From Nymphaea colorata (taxonomy: Eukaryota > Streptophyta > Magnoliopsida > Nymphaeales > Nymphaeaceae), in contig NC_045150.1 in assembly GCF_008831285.2 (NCBI RefSeq), positions 17,436,600 to 17,500,599 of the forward strand: DNA of 64,000 bases, read 5' to 3'. The notes beneath the pieces were generated by a model. That model made no database searches and was not told the origin of the DNA. It saw only the letters and a program-made list of their open reading frames with translations. Every line of letters begins with the position of its first letter. The first letter of the stretch is position 1. Position numbers and translations under genes: made by a program. Shown here piece by piece: positions 10,728 to 21,514 of the stretch.

Positions 10728-12558
10728 CCCACAAAAGAAAAGGGGCCATTGGCTGAGGTTACTGTGCTCAGTTCAGAAGCTCTGGTTTGGTAGATGAAAT
10801 CTACGTTCTGCTGCACCGACAAGCTGTTGACGTCACTGGAGAAGAGGTTGTAGTAGTGGACATCAATGACAGTTCCAGAGCGTCCATTGGCGAGGGGGAA
10901 GAGCTCAGTTGGTGACGAGGGCAAGCCCAGTCTGTTGGACATGATGACGTAGGCTGTGGAGGAATGTCTCCTGACCGCATCATACCCGGCCTTGTAATAT
11001 TGGGTAAGGGCATCAGGAGACACATAAGGAGCTCTGTGCTCGTTGATGAACTCCACCACTGCTAAGCTCGGTGAGTTCGCATACCTCCTTAAAAGAAGAA
11101 TGATTTATTTTGTACGTTCTTTTTTATTCAAACAGAAGAACTTTCAAGGGTTTGGCTAAAATATATTTACAAGGTTAAAGTTTACAATCGTTTTAAATAA
11201 AATAGTCACTTTCATTTCCCAAAATAGAAATATAACAAGCTAAATACTTTTCATACCAGCCACATTATAATGACTGCTGTTAACTGCAAGTGTAATCACA
11301 TAACCACGTTTTGGTCCTTCTTTCAACAACATAGAAGCTTCAGTCTTTGGAAATGAACAAAGAAAAAAAATCTCTTACGTTTAAAATCTGGCTAGTTTTA
11401 GGTGCTTAACTCATTATGCCCAAGTTCATTGTTCCGACAGTGTAGAACGTCAAATGCATGCCCTCTTAACCACATAAAACCTCCACAAAAATTGCACGAC
11501 TTGCGTTGCAAGAAAAGCCCAGTGAAGTTCAGATCCGGAATCTGACTGAACCGAGAAGTATAGCATAACCGGTCGGGTTGGGTCAGTGAAGGTTCGGTCG
11601 TCAATTTGATTTCCATGGGTGCTACTCTTCTAGAGTGCAAATAGTAGATGTGCTCCACTCTAGTGGACGGGTATTTCGCTTCCCATCTAGGTCCTGAAGC
11701 ACTCTTTGAGGTGCCTCTTTTATATGGAAAAGGATATGACATCTTATTGAAAAAGCAGATTGAATTCAATTTGAAAAATGATATCCAATCAAACTCGAAC
11801 TCATTTTTAAATAAATGCCCAATTGGGTTCGAATTCAGATTAGATCTTTTAGCAAGACAAATATCCTATTTCAAATTTCCATGTCTTTTACAATTGGCTT
11901 TTAGCATGTTATAATAAGAATTGCATGCAGTTATGTATTTGAAAGTTGGATTCTAATCCAATTGTTAATTTAGAAGTCAGATTTGGAATATGATTTTGAA
12001 ATTGGATCCAGATATGCATTGAATTTTTTTTCATTCCATTCAAATCTGAATATGTGAACATCTAACTAAAAGCTAGGAACATATACCTTGACGAGAAAAT
12101 TTCTATAATGCGAACGGTTTTGTCAATGGATTCTTGAGTTGATCCAAATTCAATGGTGCCATCTCTTGTCGCACCGTGTTCCCATCCATTTTGAGAATAA
12201 GGTGGAGCATGGAGATTCTATGTCCTTGAGACCATACTTCCTGGTAAACAGAGAAACAACAGACATTGTCATTGTTTGAAATTAATAAATTTTTCATTTT
12301 TTTTTTCTGTTTCCAACGTAGAAGCTCAAGTTGGTGCTAAAAATATATAAGAAGGCACATAAAGCTTATAGTTTTAGTTGCTGGATCTTACTCTGCCCAT
12401 GAAAACGCCTTGTCCAGTACGTCTAAGAATCCGTCAACAAAAGGCGCAGGCGTGGGGTTCACGGCAGTCGACCACCCAACTGGAATCCTCACTGCATTCA
12501 AGCCATTTTTTGCAATGAAGCTGAAGTCATCTTCAAATATAAATGTGTTCCAATGGTC
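10728..12558 (-). pseudogene. GH5 glucan exo-1,3-beta-glucosidase-like pseudogene, three exons
   Basis: Three consecutive exons of a plant GH5 exo-beta-1,3-glucanase homologue, whose family hydrolyses beta-1,3-glucan at the cell wall. Exon A, 12392-12558: GLNAVRIPVGWSTAVNPTP. Exon B, 12087-12240: KYGLK, then LHAPPYSQNGWEHGATRDG. Exon C, about 10728-11087: YANSPSLAVVEFINE, with the catalytic acid/base Glu in the INE motif, then YKAGYDAVRRHSSTAYVIMS and VIDVHYYN. Junctions are good: GTAAGA donor of A, GTATAT donor of B, and CAG/AAG acceptors in matching phase. In exon B one extra base just before LHAPP (around 12200) shifts the frame. The N-terminal exons and the C-terminal part with the nucleophile Glu are absent, and the end of exon C has only a poor (GC-type) donor. 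Hence a truncated, frameshifted gene. Confidence 0.85.
11088..12086 (-). other. Intron between GH5 exons B and C
   Basis: About 1 kb, AT-rich, bounded by a GTATAT donor and a TTTTAAG acceptor. It is long beside the 151-base intron between exons A and B, so an inserted sequence is possible, but no ends or target duplication were found. Confidence 0.6.
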
Positions 12559-13265
12559 CTGCAGAAATCAAGAGCTACAGTGAAAAAATGAAATTCAGGG
12601 CGTTCAGTCGCATTTTTGGATCAAAAGCCACCCCGTGGGCATGTCAAGTAGACCTTTTTTTATTTCCGTTATTAGAATGGCGCTACGTGAAGGAGACCTT
12701 TTTTTCTCCGACTTTCATTCAAATTGGGGGTGTTGGGATATGTTGCATCATGAGTAGGTATGTGTCCTTCAACTTAGAGGCACAACTTAGAGGCAGAGCT
12801 AGAAATTTTTCTTTATGGAGGTAAATTATAATTTTAAGATTTTGATGAGAGTCAAAATATGTTTCTTAAAATTTTGTGTAGGCTAAACTAAATTTTTTTA
12901 GAAATTATAAGTGGGATATTTTTTTTCTAAATATCTGAGGAAGATGGGGCATGACCAATTACAGGCCCCCCATCGCCTTAATATAGAGGAATAGCACCTA
13001 TGGAAATGGAATTGGCAGTATATTGGTGTCATAAGTGGGTTCAATGTACTTATCAGCCATGTCTCACCCCTAAAAAAATGCAGAAGTATGTTGTCCATTG
13101 GAATAAATCTGGTTATGTGTCCCCATCATGAGTCGATATAATATAGCATACTTGATAGCTTGGGTACTGAGCTCAATTCCCTTAAGCGATAATGACATTT
13201 AGCATCCACACAAATCAAATTGCACCAACTACCTACCAACTAAGTCACCCTGATTCTTCTATTTT
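12559..13265. other. Region upstream of the GH5 pseudogene
   Basis: No N-terminal GH5 exon found. A degenerate repeat-like segment (about 12784-12990) has AGAGGCAGAGCTAGAA at one end and a run of C near 12965, reminiscent of old plant MITEs, but no clear inverted ends. Confidence 0.3.
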
Positions 13266-13337
13266 ACTGTCACACTCAAGTCGCATCGAGTCGGGTGCGG
13301 ACCGGCACCGGCACCCCGCACTCAGGTGACATAGGCT
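13266..13337. mobile_element. Tiny relic of the GTGCGGGTGC MITE family
   Basis: About 70 bases with ends resembling the family termini: CTGTCAC at left, GTGACATAG at right, and GCACTCA beside it, the reverse complement of the family's TGAGTGC. The interior is the GC-rich part only (GGGTGCGG, GGCACCGG). Probably an internally deleted copy of the elements at 46549-46901 and 48493-48853. Confidence 0.45.
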
Positions 13338-13382
13338 ACCACTAAGTTATGAGCGTGGAGTTTTCGGTTTTTGTTATCAAGG

Positions 13383-13404
13383 TATATATTATATATATAT
13401 ATAT
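13383..13404. repeat. Short (TA)n microsatellite
   Basis: Imperfect TA run, one of several in the window. Confidence 0.9.
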
Positions 13405-14026
13405 CCCTTAGATGGGGGGAATTTTAATCATTAAGACACTCAAACACTAACCATGTCCCTCTTCATGCATGGTTACCACACATACAGATACACATATAGC
13501 GGAGGTGAGAACTTCCGGTCATCCCAACCTCCTTCCAATCACAGGCATCCCATGCGTTGGATTAGGTATGCATGATTACATACATCTGATGCAATGCATC
13601 AGACAATATGCTGTAAGAGGAATATCCATATCATACAGTTTGGAATACTTGGCTGGTGGATTGCATACGTAAGGCACAAAGGGATTTATTTTAATTGAGT
13701 TTCAGCTTATCCAAATTGAAGATTCTACTCATGCACGATTTTGGATTTAAAAAGAACTGATCCTTACTGGATCCAAACCCGATAACTTTCTAATGCCACC
13801 ATATCAGATAAAGAAAATGAGAAAAGTAATTAAAAAAAAAATGCCTTTTATGTAAAAACAGCCCTTGATCAGACCCGGAGCTAGAAAAGATTCTAACTGC
13901 TTATCTGAATCTTTACTTGGTCTAAATTACCTCTAGTTTATCAAAATCCCAAACTTGCCCAAAGCTTATTTCAGAATTTATCTTTAATACCAATTAATTA
14001 ATGCATAAATGGCTCCAATAAGCATA

Positions 14027-14290
14027 GCTCAAAAGGCAGACTGGAGACGCGTTGGGGTGTCACTAGTTCGACCCGTGGGAGATGCTCCTATATACTAAAA
14101 AGGGGGCAGACTCCACATGTAACTTGAAGCTTGGAGCTGTTCCACTGCCAATGCAGTTCTAGACCCAAAGGGAAGGTGGAAAGCTTTGGCTCTCCAAAGG
14201 GAGTCGGGCGGTCGACTGACTTCAGTGGAAGCCCAAACACAACCCTTTTCAATACTTAAAATAAAATAATTTAAAACAAAAACAAAAAAA
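14027..14290 (+). mobile_element. tRNA-derived SINE candidate
   Basis: The start contains pol III-like internal promoter boxes: TAGCTCAAAAGGCAGACTGG fits the A box, and about 30 bases later AGTTCGACCCG fits the B box (GTTCGANNC). The body runs about 200 bases and ends in an A-rich tail (about 14258-14288, with AAAACAAAAACAAAAAAAGG). This box spacing and tail are typical of plant SINEs. Target duplications were not resolved. Confidence 0.5.
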
Positions 14291-14304
14291 GGACATATAT
14301 AGAC

Positions 14305-14445
14305 TCAACATGGGTTGACCGCACCCGACTCAAGTCAAACGTGAGTCGAGTGCGTGTCGAAATGGACAAAAATGTTCAGGTGTAGCTGACCGCACCGGAC
14401 TCTTCTTGACCGATTGTGGGTGCAAGTCGAAGCCGCACCCATGTT
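14305..14445. repeat. GC-rich segment with 'CCGCACCCGACTC' repeats
   Basis: Contains GACCGCACCCGACTC and GACCGCACCGGACTC in direct repeat, then GCCGCACCC, against an AT-rich background. The motifs recall the GC-rich arms of the MITE family at 13266, 46549 and 48493, but ends cannot be set. Confidence 0.3.
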
Positions 14446-16059
14446 GCAAGTGATGGCATTCGGGGTAGTGAAGATTCATTTAACAACTTAGATAGTGCCG
14501 AACCCATTTCAGTTTCTAGTGTGATGGCATTCGTGTCGACCAGCAGGTGATGAGATGAAAAATTAAGTGTGTGTAGGCATGTCAAACTATTCCTCGCAAT
14601 TAACACGTAAAAACAAACTATATGCAATGCAAAATTAATCAAAAGCATCACATAATAAGGAATTCAAAGAACACTGAAAGGGGCACATTATATGCATTTC
14701 GAAATTGCTTAACGAAATAATGACATTGCCAAGAGTCATCGAACATACATGATTTGTTTCCTTCAATGAATCATTGAATCTAGTTGAATGTATGATCCTA
14801 AGTAAACTATCATAACAAAATGTAACATTATACAAAAGAATGTGACACAGTATATGAAAATCATAATTTGCAAGCATGATAACAAAGAAAACCTTACGAC
14901 ACATGGAATCCTAAAATGTGCACAAAGATGCTACTTAGCATGAACATGACTCAATTTCATGAACTTGTTATGAAATCTATTCAAGATTAATAACATGTAA
15001 AGGGATAGGACTAGATGGACTAAACGACATGGAATGGCATGAAACTTCATGAATCTTATCTGTGCATGTTGAGAATACCTACTCTAGTGCTATCATGCAA
15101 ATGATTAGCCTAAACCACAAATGAGAAAGAAGAACATGCATAGCTTACCTACTTACAAAAATGTAATATAGTATGTGTCGCTTAAGGAACACGACCTATG
15201 ATTAAGACAAAATGGACTTCTGACGATAAAACTTAATGTCGTACTTAGACTCCTAAACACAGGTGGATTGCTCATTTTAGGATCCATATCAAACTTAATA
15301 AGAATTGTGTGTCAAATTGAGAAGCCAAAACTTGAATTTCTGCAAAATAGTAAAATAGAAAACTTAACTCGACAGTCAACTTTGGACGAGTGAATGACAT
15401 AGAAAATTGCATGGCTTTCAGCTATAATTTGGTATTTAGATTCCCTACATAAAGTAAAAACTAGGTTTGGTCTTGGATTTATGAAATTAAGGTTTGGTCT
15501 TGGATTCATAAAATTAACTCAGATTTATGCTAGGCATGGCTAGAAACATCAGACAAAAAACACAAAATTTTGCATAATAGAATGTAGCAGTTTGGAAAAC
15601 AGTCTAATTTGAGGCAACGAAAACCATACCAAAACTTTTCAGTTTGACTTAAAATTTAGTAGGTAAACTCTTTGCATTACGGAGAATCAAACTCACTTGA
15701 TGGATTCAAAAAACATGGTAGGGGTGACTAGTTATGGCATGCTGAATATAGACTACTGCAGAAATAATAGAAAACTGTACTCAACCGGCCTACTTTAACA
15801 TAAAGTTTGATTATACAAACAGACACCTTTTGGCTCGAAATATTGGGCATATATTAAAGCACTGCAATATTTCCATTTTAGTGTCAATGACATGAGCCTT
15901 TGGCTCGAGGGGTTTATTGGAATATGGATCTACCTGCCATTATTATTGATCTTCTCAATTTCTTCCGAAACAATATTGGCAAGGATTCAAACACAATTTT
16001 GTGTATAGGAAAGAAGATTGAAATGGTATAATGGAGGGATATCTGGAGCCCTCTAAGAA
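14446..16059. other. AT-rich DNA, no gene recognised
   Basis: Repeated short phrases (CTTGGATTTATGAAATTAAGG and a near copy about 25 bases later near 15470-15520) and AT-rich sequence. Open frames at 14376-14651, 14635-14904 and 15312-15509 have no family signal. Confidence 0.35.
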
Positions 16060-16159
16060 AGCATTTTATGACTCACCGGTAGAGAGATTGGATTTGGCAC
16101 AACGTCTGCCATCTCTAAGTTGAGTGGTTCCTTCATTTGGCATGTGAGGATAAGCTTCA
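16060..16159 (+). pseudogene. LINE ORF2 C-terminal remnant, left part
   Basis: The plus strand reads EWFLHLACEDKL at about 16122-16157, the start of the zinc-binding domain (zf-RVT) at the end of plant LINE ORF2. It is cut by copia-2 at CTTCA (16155-16159) and continues in the same frame at 26312 once the element and one CTTCA are taken out. Sequence to the left (15950-16060) may be more of the LINE but has stops. Confidence 0.65.
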
Positions 16160-16527
16160 TAAAGAAAACAAAATAAGAGAAGGATGCAAACAAGAATTAA
16201 CGTGGTTCAGCTCTTGATAAGCCTACATCTACGGTCAAAAGGCACTCAGACTTGTTTTATTGATGAGAAGATGGATAATACAAATGCTAGAGTCAAGTCC
16301 CTTTTATAGGGAAAACAATCGTCTTATCATAGGCAAGATTGCTCTTGCCTACATTAGATGAAATCTTCATATGACCCCAAGATTGTCTCCTTTTCATATC
16401 TTCTGGTTTTTCTTCTTTTCTCATACAATCTTCTGTTACCAGCCTCACGTGTTTATCCAATTTTTAATTGTCGATTTTCTCTCTAACTGATTCGTCGTGC
16501 TTATCCTCTTTACTGATTCTGTTAACA
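16160..16527 (-). repeat. copia-2 3' LTR
   Basis: Ends TAAAG...TTAACA on the plus strand. The partner LTR, rejoined across copia-3, matches throughout but lacks about 90 bases corresponding to about 16252-16345. Confidence 0.92.
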
Positions 16528-16541
16528 TTCCCCCTCAAACC
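16528..16541 (-). promoter_or_regulatory. copia-2 polypurine tract
   Basis: Minus strand GTTTGAGGGGGAA directly before the 3' LTR. Confidence 0.85.
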
Positions 16542-16559
16542 GAGATGCTGCTGGAGGCT

Positions 16560-17982
16560 GAGTTTGTTATTGAGAAGATTAAAGATGCACTTTGATAAGC
16601 TTTTGGTGAAAAGATCGGCGACTTGATTGTTGGTTGAAATGTACTTAGTCTCAAGTTGTTTTTGAGCTACCCTTTCTCTTACATAATGAAAAAATCAATT
16701 TGAATGTGCTTGCTTCTGTTATGAAACACTGGATTTGCTGTCATACAAAGAGAGCTCTTATTATCATGGTATAGGATTGGAACTTTCATAATTTGAATTC
16801 CAATGTCCTTTATTAAGAATTGCATCCATGTAAGTTCTGTTGTTGTTGATGCCATGGTTCTATATTCAACCTTCGTATTAGATCTTACTACACTATGTTG
16901 CTTCTTTGCACTCCAAGATACACAATTAGCTCCAAGAAAAACACAAAATCCTATGGTGGATCTCCTAGTTTGAGAACATCCTACCTAGTCTAAATCTGAA
17001 AAAGTATATAAATTGAGAGTGCTTTGCATCAATATGTTTGGTCCCATGTGTATTGATCCTTTGATGTATCTTAGAATTTTTTTCACCATTTGATAGTGAA
17101 TCTGAAATGACTCATACATAAACTGACTAACATAATTGACAGCCAAAGAGATGTTTAGTCGTGTTAGAGTCAAGTATTGCAAAGAACCAACTATCTGCCC
17201 ATAGAGAGTAGGATTGCCAAATTTTATTTCATCACCTTTATATAGGGGCATTTTCGGGCTCATTAGCATGGTACTTGGTTTGCAATCCTCCATCTTAGCT
17301 CTTTCAAGAATGTCTTTAGCACACTTGGTTTGACATAGAAGAACCTCTTGTTTATCTTTCATACCTAGGAGGCTGTTTCATGTGTACATCTTCATGAATA
17401 GCACCATGTAAAAAGGCATTCTTAATATCATGCTGCCTCATTTCCCACTGTCGAACCGTAGCAATAAAGGACCATCCTAATAGTAATAGGATGAACAGCA
17501 AGAGAAAATGTGTCATGAAAATCAATTCCTTCTTTCTGAGTGAACCCTTGAGAAACAAGTCAAACTTTAAGTTTTTCCAACGTCCCATCTGATTTGAGTT
17601 TGGTTTTGAACACCTATTTTGATCTAACTAAATTCATCTTGGGATCAGAGGGTACAAGTCTCCAGATTTTATTTTCATCTAAGGCTCTAATATCTTCATC
17701 CATAGCCTTTTTCCAGCCTAGTTTTCGAAGAGCTTCATTAACACTTGAAGGTTCTTTAGGAATATCTTGATACAAAACATGTAAGTTGGCATACTTGGGA
17801 TTTGGTTTAAAAGTTCCCACCATCGATCTAGTGACCATCATTCTAGTCATAGTAGAAGGAGAAGTATTAGTGAAAATATGCTCACCTTGTTTCAAGTTTT
17901 CAGTTGTGTTTGTATCAAAAATTCCATGTTGACCTTGATCTTCTTCCATCTGATTGTGAACCGATTGTTCATTGACTGCCAT
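16560..17982 (-). pseudogene. copia-2 reverse transcriptase and RNase H remnant
   Basis: From the amino end: the linker TRSMVGTFKPNPKYANLH and the RT start (17614-17982); the RT piece HDIKNAFLHGAIHEDVHMKQPP (17352-17588, two overlapping parts of one segment); then, directly abutting, QTKCAKDILERAKMEDCKPS and the RT thumb (16985-17362). Compared with copia-3 the whole stretch between PPGY and the FLGVEVA region, including the YVDD catalytic box, is missing, so a deletion of roughly 300 bases joins the halves near 17360. RNase H traces follow down to 16560 in broken frames. Confidence 0.88.
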
Positions 17983-18012
17983 AGTGCTTTCTTCATCTCT
18001 ATGTACTTGATT

Positions 18013-19167
18013 TTATTCCATTCTATCAAACGTGACTATTTGATGCTCGGCCTGATTGAGATTATCTGGCAAATTGTGAATCGTCTGTTCATTAATCGGC
18101 AAGTTGTCAATCAACAGCTCTTGAGATTGAGAGTGAGTGCCAAACTCACTTCGTTCTTCCTCATGAACCTCAAGATTGTCATCTTCGGGAGCCGGTTGCT
18201 CTATGTTCACTTGTTCGTCATTGAAAGAAATCAAATCTGAAGTTAAGAGAATCTCCATATAATTTAACAGGATTTTTATAAGGAAAAAAATGTTCACCAA
18301 AACAAACATGTCGGGAAATAAACTTTTTTCTAGTGGCCGGATACAAACAACGATATCCTTTGTAATTGTCACTATATTCAAGAAAAACACACGGCAATGA
18401 ACGAGGCTCCAATTTATCTTTTGCATAATCTTTCAAGTAAGGGAACATCGACATCCAAAAACACAAAAAAAAATTATACTTAGGATGCTGCCAAAAAAGT
18501 TTCAAGCAAGGAGAATCCATCTTAAGAGAAGACGATGGTAGCCTATTGAGAGAAAAACAGCACTGTTAAAAGCTTCAAACCGAAAATGTTTGGGAACATT
18601 GACATGCAACATCATAATCAAACACATGTTATGATGTTTTCTTTCTGCCATATCGTTTTGTTGTATATACTGGCAAGAAAACTGCTGTTTTGTTCCAAGA
18701 GACTTTAGGTAATCTATAAATTTTGTACTTATATATACTACCCCTTCATCTGATTGAAAAACTTATATCCTTTTATTAAATTGTGTCTCAGCAAATTTCT
18801 GAAAATGTTGAAAACAAACAAAAAAATCAGATTTCAACTTTAAGGGATATAGCCAGGTGAATCTAGAATGTTAATCAATAAAAATCACATAATACCGATA
18901 ACCAAAATGTGAACAAACAGGCGCTGGTCCCCATAAATCCGAGTGGCTTTTTTCAAAAGGTTCAACAGATTTATTTTTTTGTTCAAGAAACGGCAACCTA
19001 CATGATTTGCCAAGTTGGCAGCTATGACAAATAGAAGTTCTAGGAACTAAAGAGCAAATAATCAAATTTTTCTGCTGTAAATGTCTCACAACGCCATTAT
19101 GAGGACTGTTCTCATGTCCTTTAAAGGCAACATGAGGAAGGAAATTCAAAAACATATGGTAACTCAC
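18013..19167 (-). pseudogene. copia-2 integrase remnant
   Basis: The segment 18871-19167 has the second half of the zinc finger (CHSCQLGKSCRLPFLE) and the first catalytic region HSDLWGPAPVCSHFGYRYY. The first half of the HHCC finger is disrupted. The segment 18218-18520 has the integrase C-terminal region (YAKDKLEPRSLPCVFLEYS, GYRCLYPATRKKFISRHVCF). The intervening core with the second Asp and the Glu is frameshifted (18530-18870), and 18013-18240 is the polar linker before RT. Confidence 0.85.
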
Positions 19168-19249
19168 TAGTTAATTGACTGGCCGAAAAGTAAATCATTC
19201 TTCAGTTTTGGAACATATAGAACATGAGAACGAGGAATGGATGAATCAC

Positions 19250-20340
19250 CTATATCAATTTTTTGTTACCAATATGGGTTATAGAAAAAGACATGTCATC
19301 CCCAACAATAACATGATCGCTTCCATGATAAACAGAGATTTTAGAAATCGTACCAGGATTCCCAGTCATGTGAGCTGATGCTCCAATATCGGCTAAGTAT
19401 TCTGAGTCATTTGTATCATCAATAGTAATGGCAGGCGAGTACTTGTTGGACATCTCTGGCCTGATAGGCATGATTAATTCATTTAAGATACTTGATTGCA
19501 GAATAATATTTCTTACCACATATTTGACAAACGGTAGGGTTTTTGTTTTTCTTCTCATCACCATTAGAAGAGGGATTGGAATTTTCATGTGGCTGATTTT
19601 GATAGTGTCCATGCCCTTGATATTGTCCACACCCTCTATAGCCGCGTCCATGCCCGCGGCCACGTCCAAATTGTTGATGCGTCATGGCCATGATAGGAGG
19701 AGTGGGACTTTATCTGAAAGTCAAAACTTTGAAGAAGAGAAATGACGTCTTCATTAGGCAGTGTAGGTGGTCGAAGCATGGATGTAATAAAGGCTTTAAT
19801 AGCCTTCTCCAAGTCTTTGAAGCAGCCAATAAACTGGAGCCCCTTCATCAACAGATTTTTCAATGGCTAAAAGATTGTCGCATATGCGTTTAAATTTTCC
19901 TATATATACTTTCATGGAATCATCATTCTTCTTAAGCGATGTTAGTAAATGCGTGAGATGGAGTTCTCTTTCACGCGACTTACGAGAGAAACTATTCATA
20001 AGAGCCCTCCAAATATCCTCAGATGTCTCAAGGCCAACAACTAGACCAAGAGTGCTTTCAGACAACGTGCTGGTTATCCATCCCTTGATTAGGCAATCAA
20101 TTTCCTCCATGCCGTATATTGAGGATTGGGCATTTTTGAGAAGAAGTATCATCAATGAGTTCTGGTGGAGCAGTAACTTCACCAGTCAAAAACCTTTGAA
20201 GATCTTAGCTCTCAACCATTGCCAAAATTTGTGTTTTCCATAGGAAAAAGTTTTCAGCTCGTAGCTTGAGAGAAACAAAATTTGCAACATTGATAGTATA
20301 AGGATAAGAGAAGACAAGAGTGGAAGAAGACGCCATATCA
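19250..20340 (-). pseudogene. copia-2 gag and protease remnant
   Basis: The gag start lies near 20337 (an ATG followed by a Ser-rich start and SYPYTINVANF, as in copia-3). The gag body is at 19796-20182 (KGWITSTLSESTLG, then TSEDIWRALMNSFSRKSRERE). The Gly/Arg-rich tail and knuckle CQICGKKYYSAIKY are at 19479-19691, and the protease site reads ADIGASAHMTG (Ser-Gly context changed: D-I-G for D-S-G) at 19250-19669. Pieces are in different frames. Confidence 0.85.
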
Positions 20341-20990
20341 ATCTATGGTATGAGAACCTAATTTGATGACACCGATTGATGGAGAGAAAAAGAACGATAA
20401 TCAGCGTTTGTCGTGAACAGACAGGCAAAAACTCTTTTGTTTCAACAACAGGCGGTCCTTCAAAAAAGCGTAGCTCTTCAACGACTGCTCCAAAAATTAG
20501 GAAAATTTGTAGAGATGATCTATAGATACAAACAATTCCAAAGACCCCTTGCTCGACAACTACCTTGGCCGGAGCTGACAACACCAGACAAAATCATGGC
20601 CCTGTTTCTCCTCAGCAACAGGAAAAATAGGCGGTCCTTCAAAACATCATAGCTCTACAACGACTTTTCCAAAAATTATAAAAATTTGTAGAGATGATCT
20701 ATAGATGCAGACAATTCCAAAGAGTCCTCACTTGACAACTACCGCCACCGAAGCTGACAATGCCAGCCAAAATCATGGCCAGTACCAAAAAGGGTAGTGC
20801 TCTATTACAGGTGGTACTCAGTTATAGGTGGAACTTCTAGCAACCGTTCCTTTTCCCTCGGCTTCAACCAGCAAAAAAAGCCTTGGGAAGAATATGCAGG
20901 TGCTCCTGCTAGATTACATCGGTAGAGATACTCACCATAAGCAGTGATATCCGGTGGAAGATGCAGTCTGTTTCTCACAACTGCTTCTCT
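20341..20990 (-). other. copia-2 leader region
   Basis: Between gag and the primer-binding site. It contains two imperfect copies of a block of about 240 bases (20430-20600 and 20625-20770 share GGCGGTCCTTCAAAA, AATTTGTAGAGATGATCTAT and CAATTCCAAAGA). Non-coding duplication inside the leader. Confidence 0.6.
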
Positions 20991-21001
20991 CTCTTATACC
21001 A
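20991..21001 (-). promoter_or_regulatory. copia-2 primer-binding site, mutated
   Basis: Minus strand TGGTATAAGAG; the expected initiator-Met complement is TGGTATCAGAG, so one base has changed. Confidence 0.85.
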
Positions 21002-21124
21002 TAAAGAAAACGAAATAAGAGAAGGATGCAAACAAGAATTAACGTGGTTCAGCTCTTGATAAGCCTACATCCACGTTCGAAAGGCACTCAGACTTGATCC
21101 CAAGATTAGATGAAATCTTCATAT
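21002..21124 (-). repeat. copia-2 5' LTR, part left of copia-3
   Basis: First 123 plus-strand bases of the LTR. Continues at 26157 beyond copia-3 and its CATAT duplication. Confidence 0.92.
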
Positions 21125-21497
21125 TGTTAGCAATTATGGAAAGGAGATCACCACAGATAGAGAAGATCAGTTACATAACAGCCAACGTCCTAATCTTTTG
21201 GTTAGCAATAAAGATGGCAACGATGTTGTTGCAACCATCACAGCGATAAGGGAAAATTCTGAAAACAAGGAAACCAGATCTTGGCAGGACAAGGAAGAAA
21301 TCTTTTGTAACAAAGGCAGTAGCAAACTGCCTTATAGCGTAGATCCTTAGTACGCTATATATACCCTTCACGCCATCTGTACTAATTAACAAGAAAAGAA
21401 ACTCTCTTGGCGTGTTTTCTCACCGTGGACGTAGGCTTTCTTAAGCTGAACCACGTTATATTTTGTGTTTTCTCTGCTCCTACTCTGTTTTTCTATA
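21125..21497 (+). repeat. copia-3 5' LTR
   Basis: Starts TGTTAG and ends CTATA (TG...TA rather than TG...CA). A TATA box candidate CTATATATAC lies at 21355-21364, about 140 bases before the LTR end, so transcription would start in the last third. Confidence 0.95.
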
Positions 21498-21508
21498 TGG
21501 TATCAGAG
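21498..21508 (+). promoter_or_regulatory. copia-3 primer-binding site
   Basis: TGGTATCAGAG directly after the LTR, complementary to initiator-Met tRNA. Confidence 0.95.
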
Positions 21509-21514
21509 ACAACG

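Noticed and set aside
12784-12990. Old MITE-like segment with GGCAGAGCTAGAA
   Set aside because: Inverted ends and target duplication could not be identified, so it is only mentioned as unassigned.
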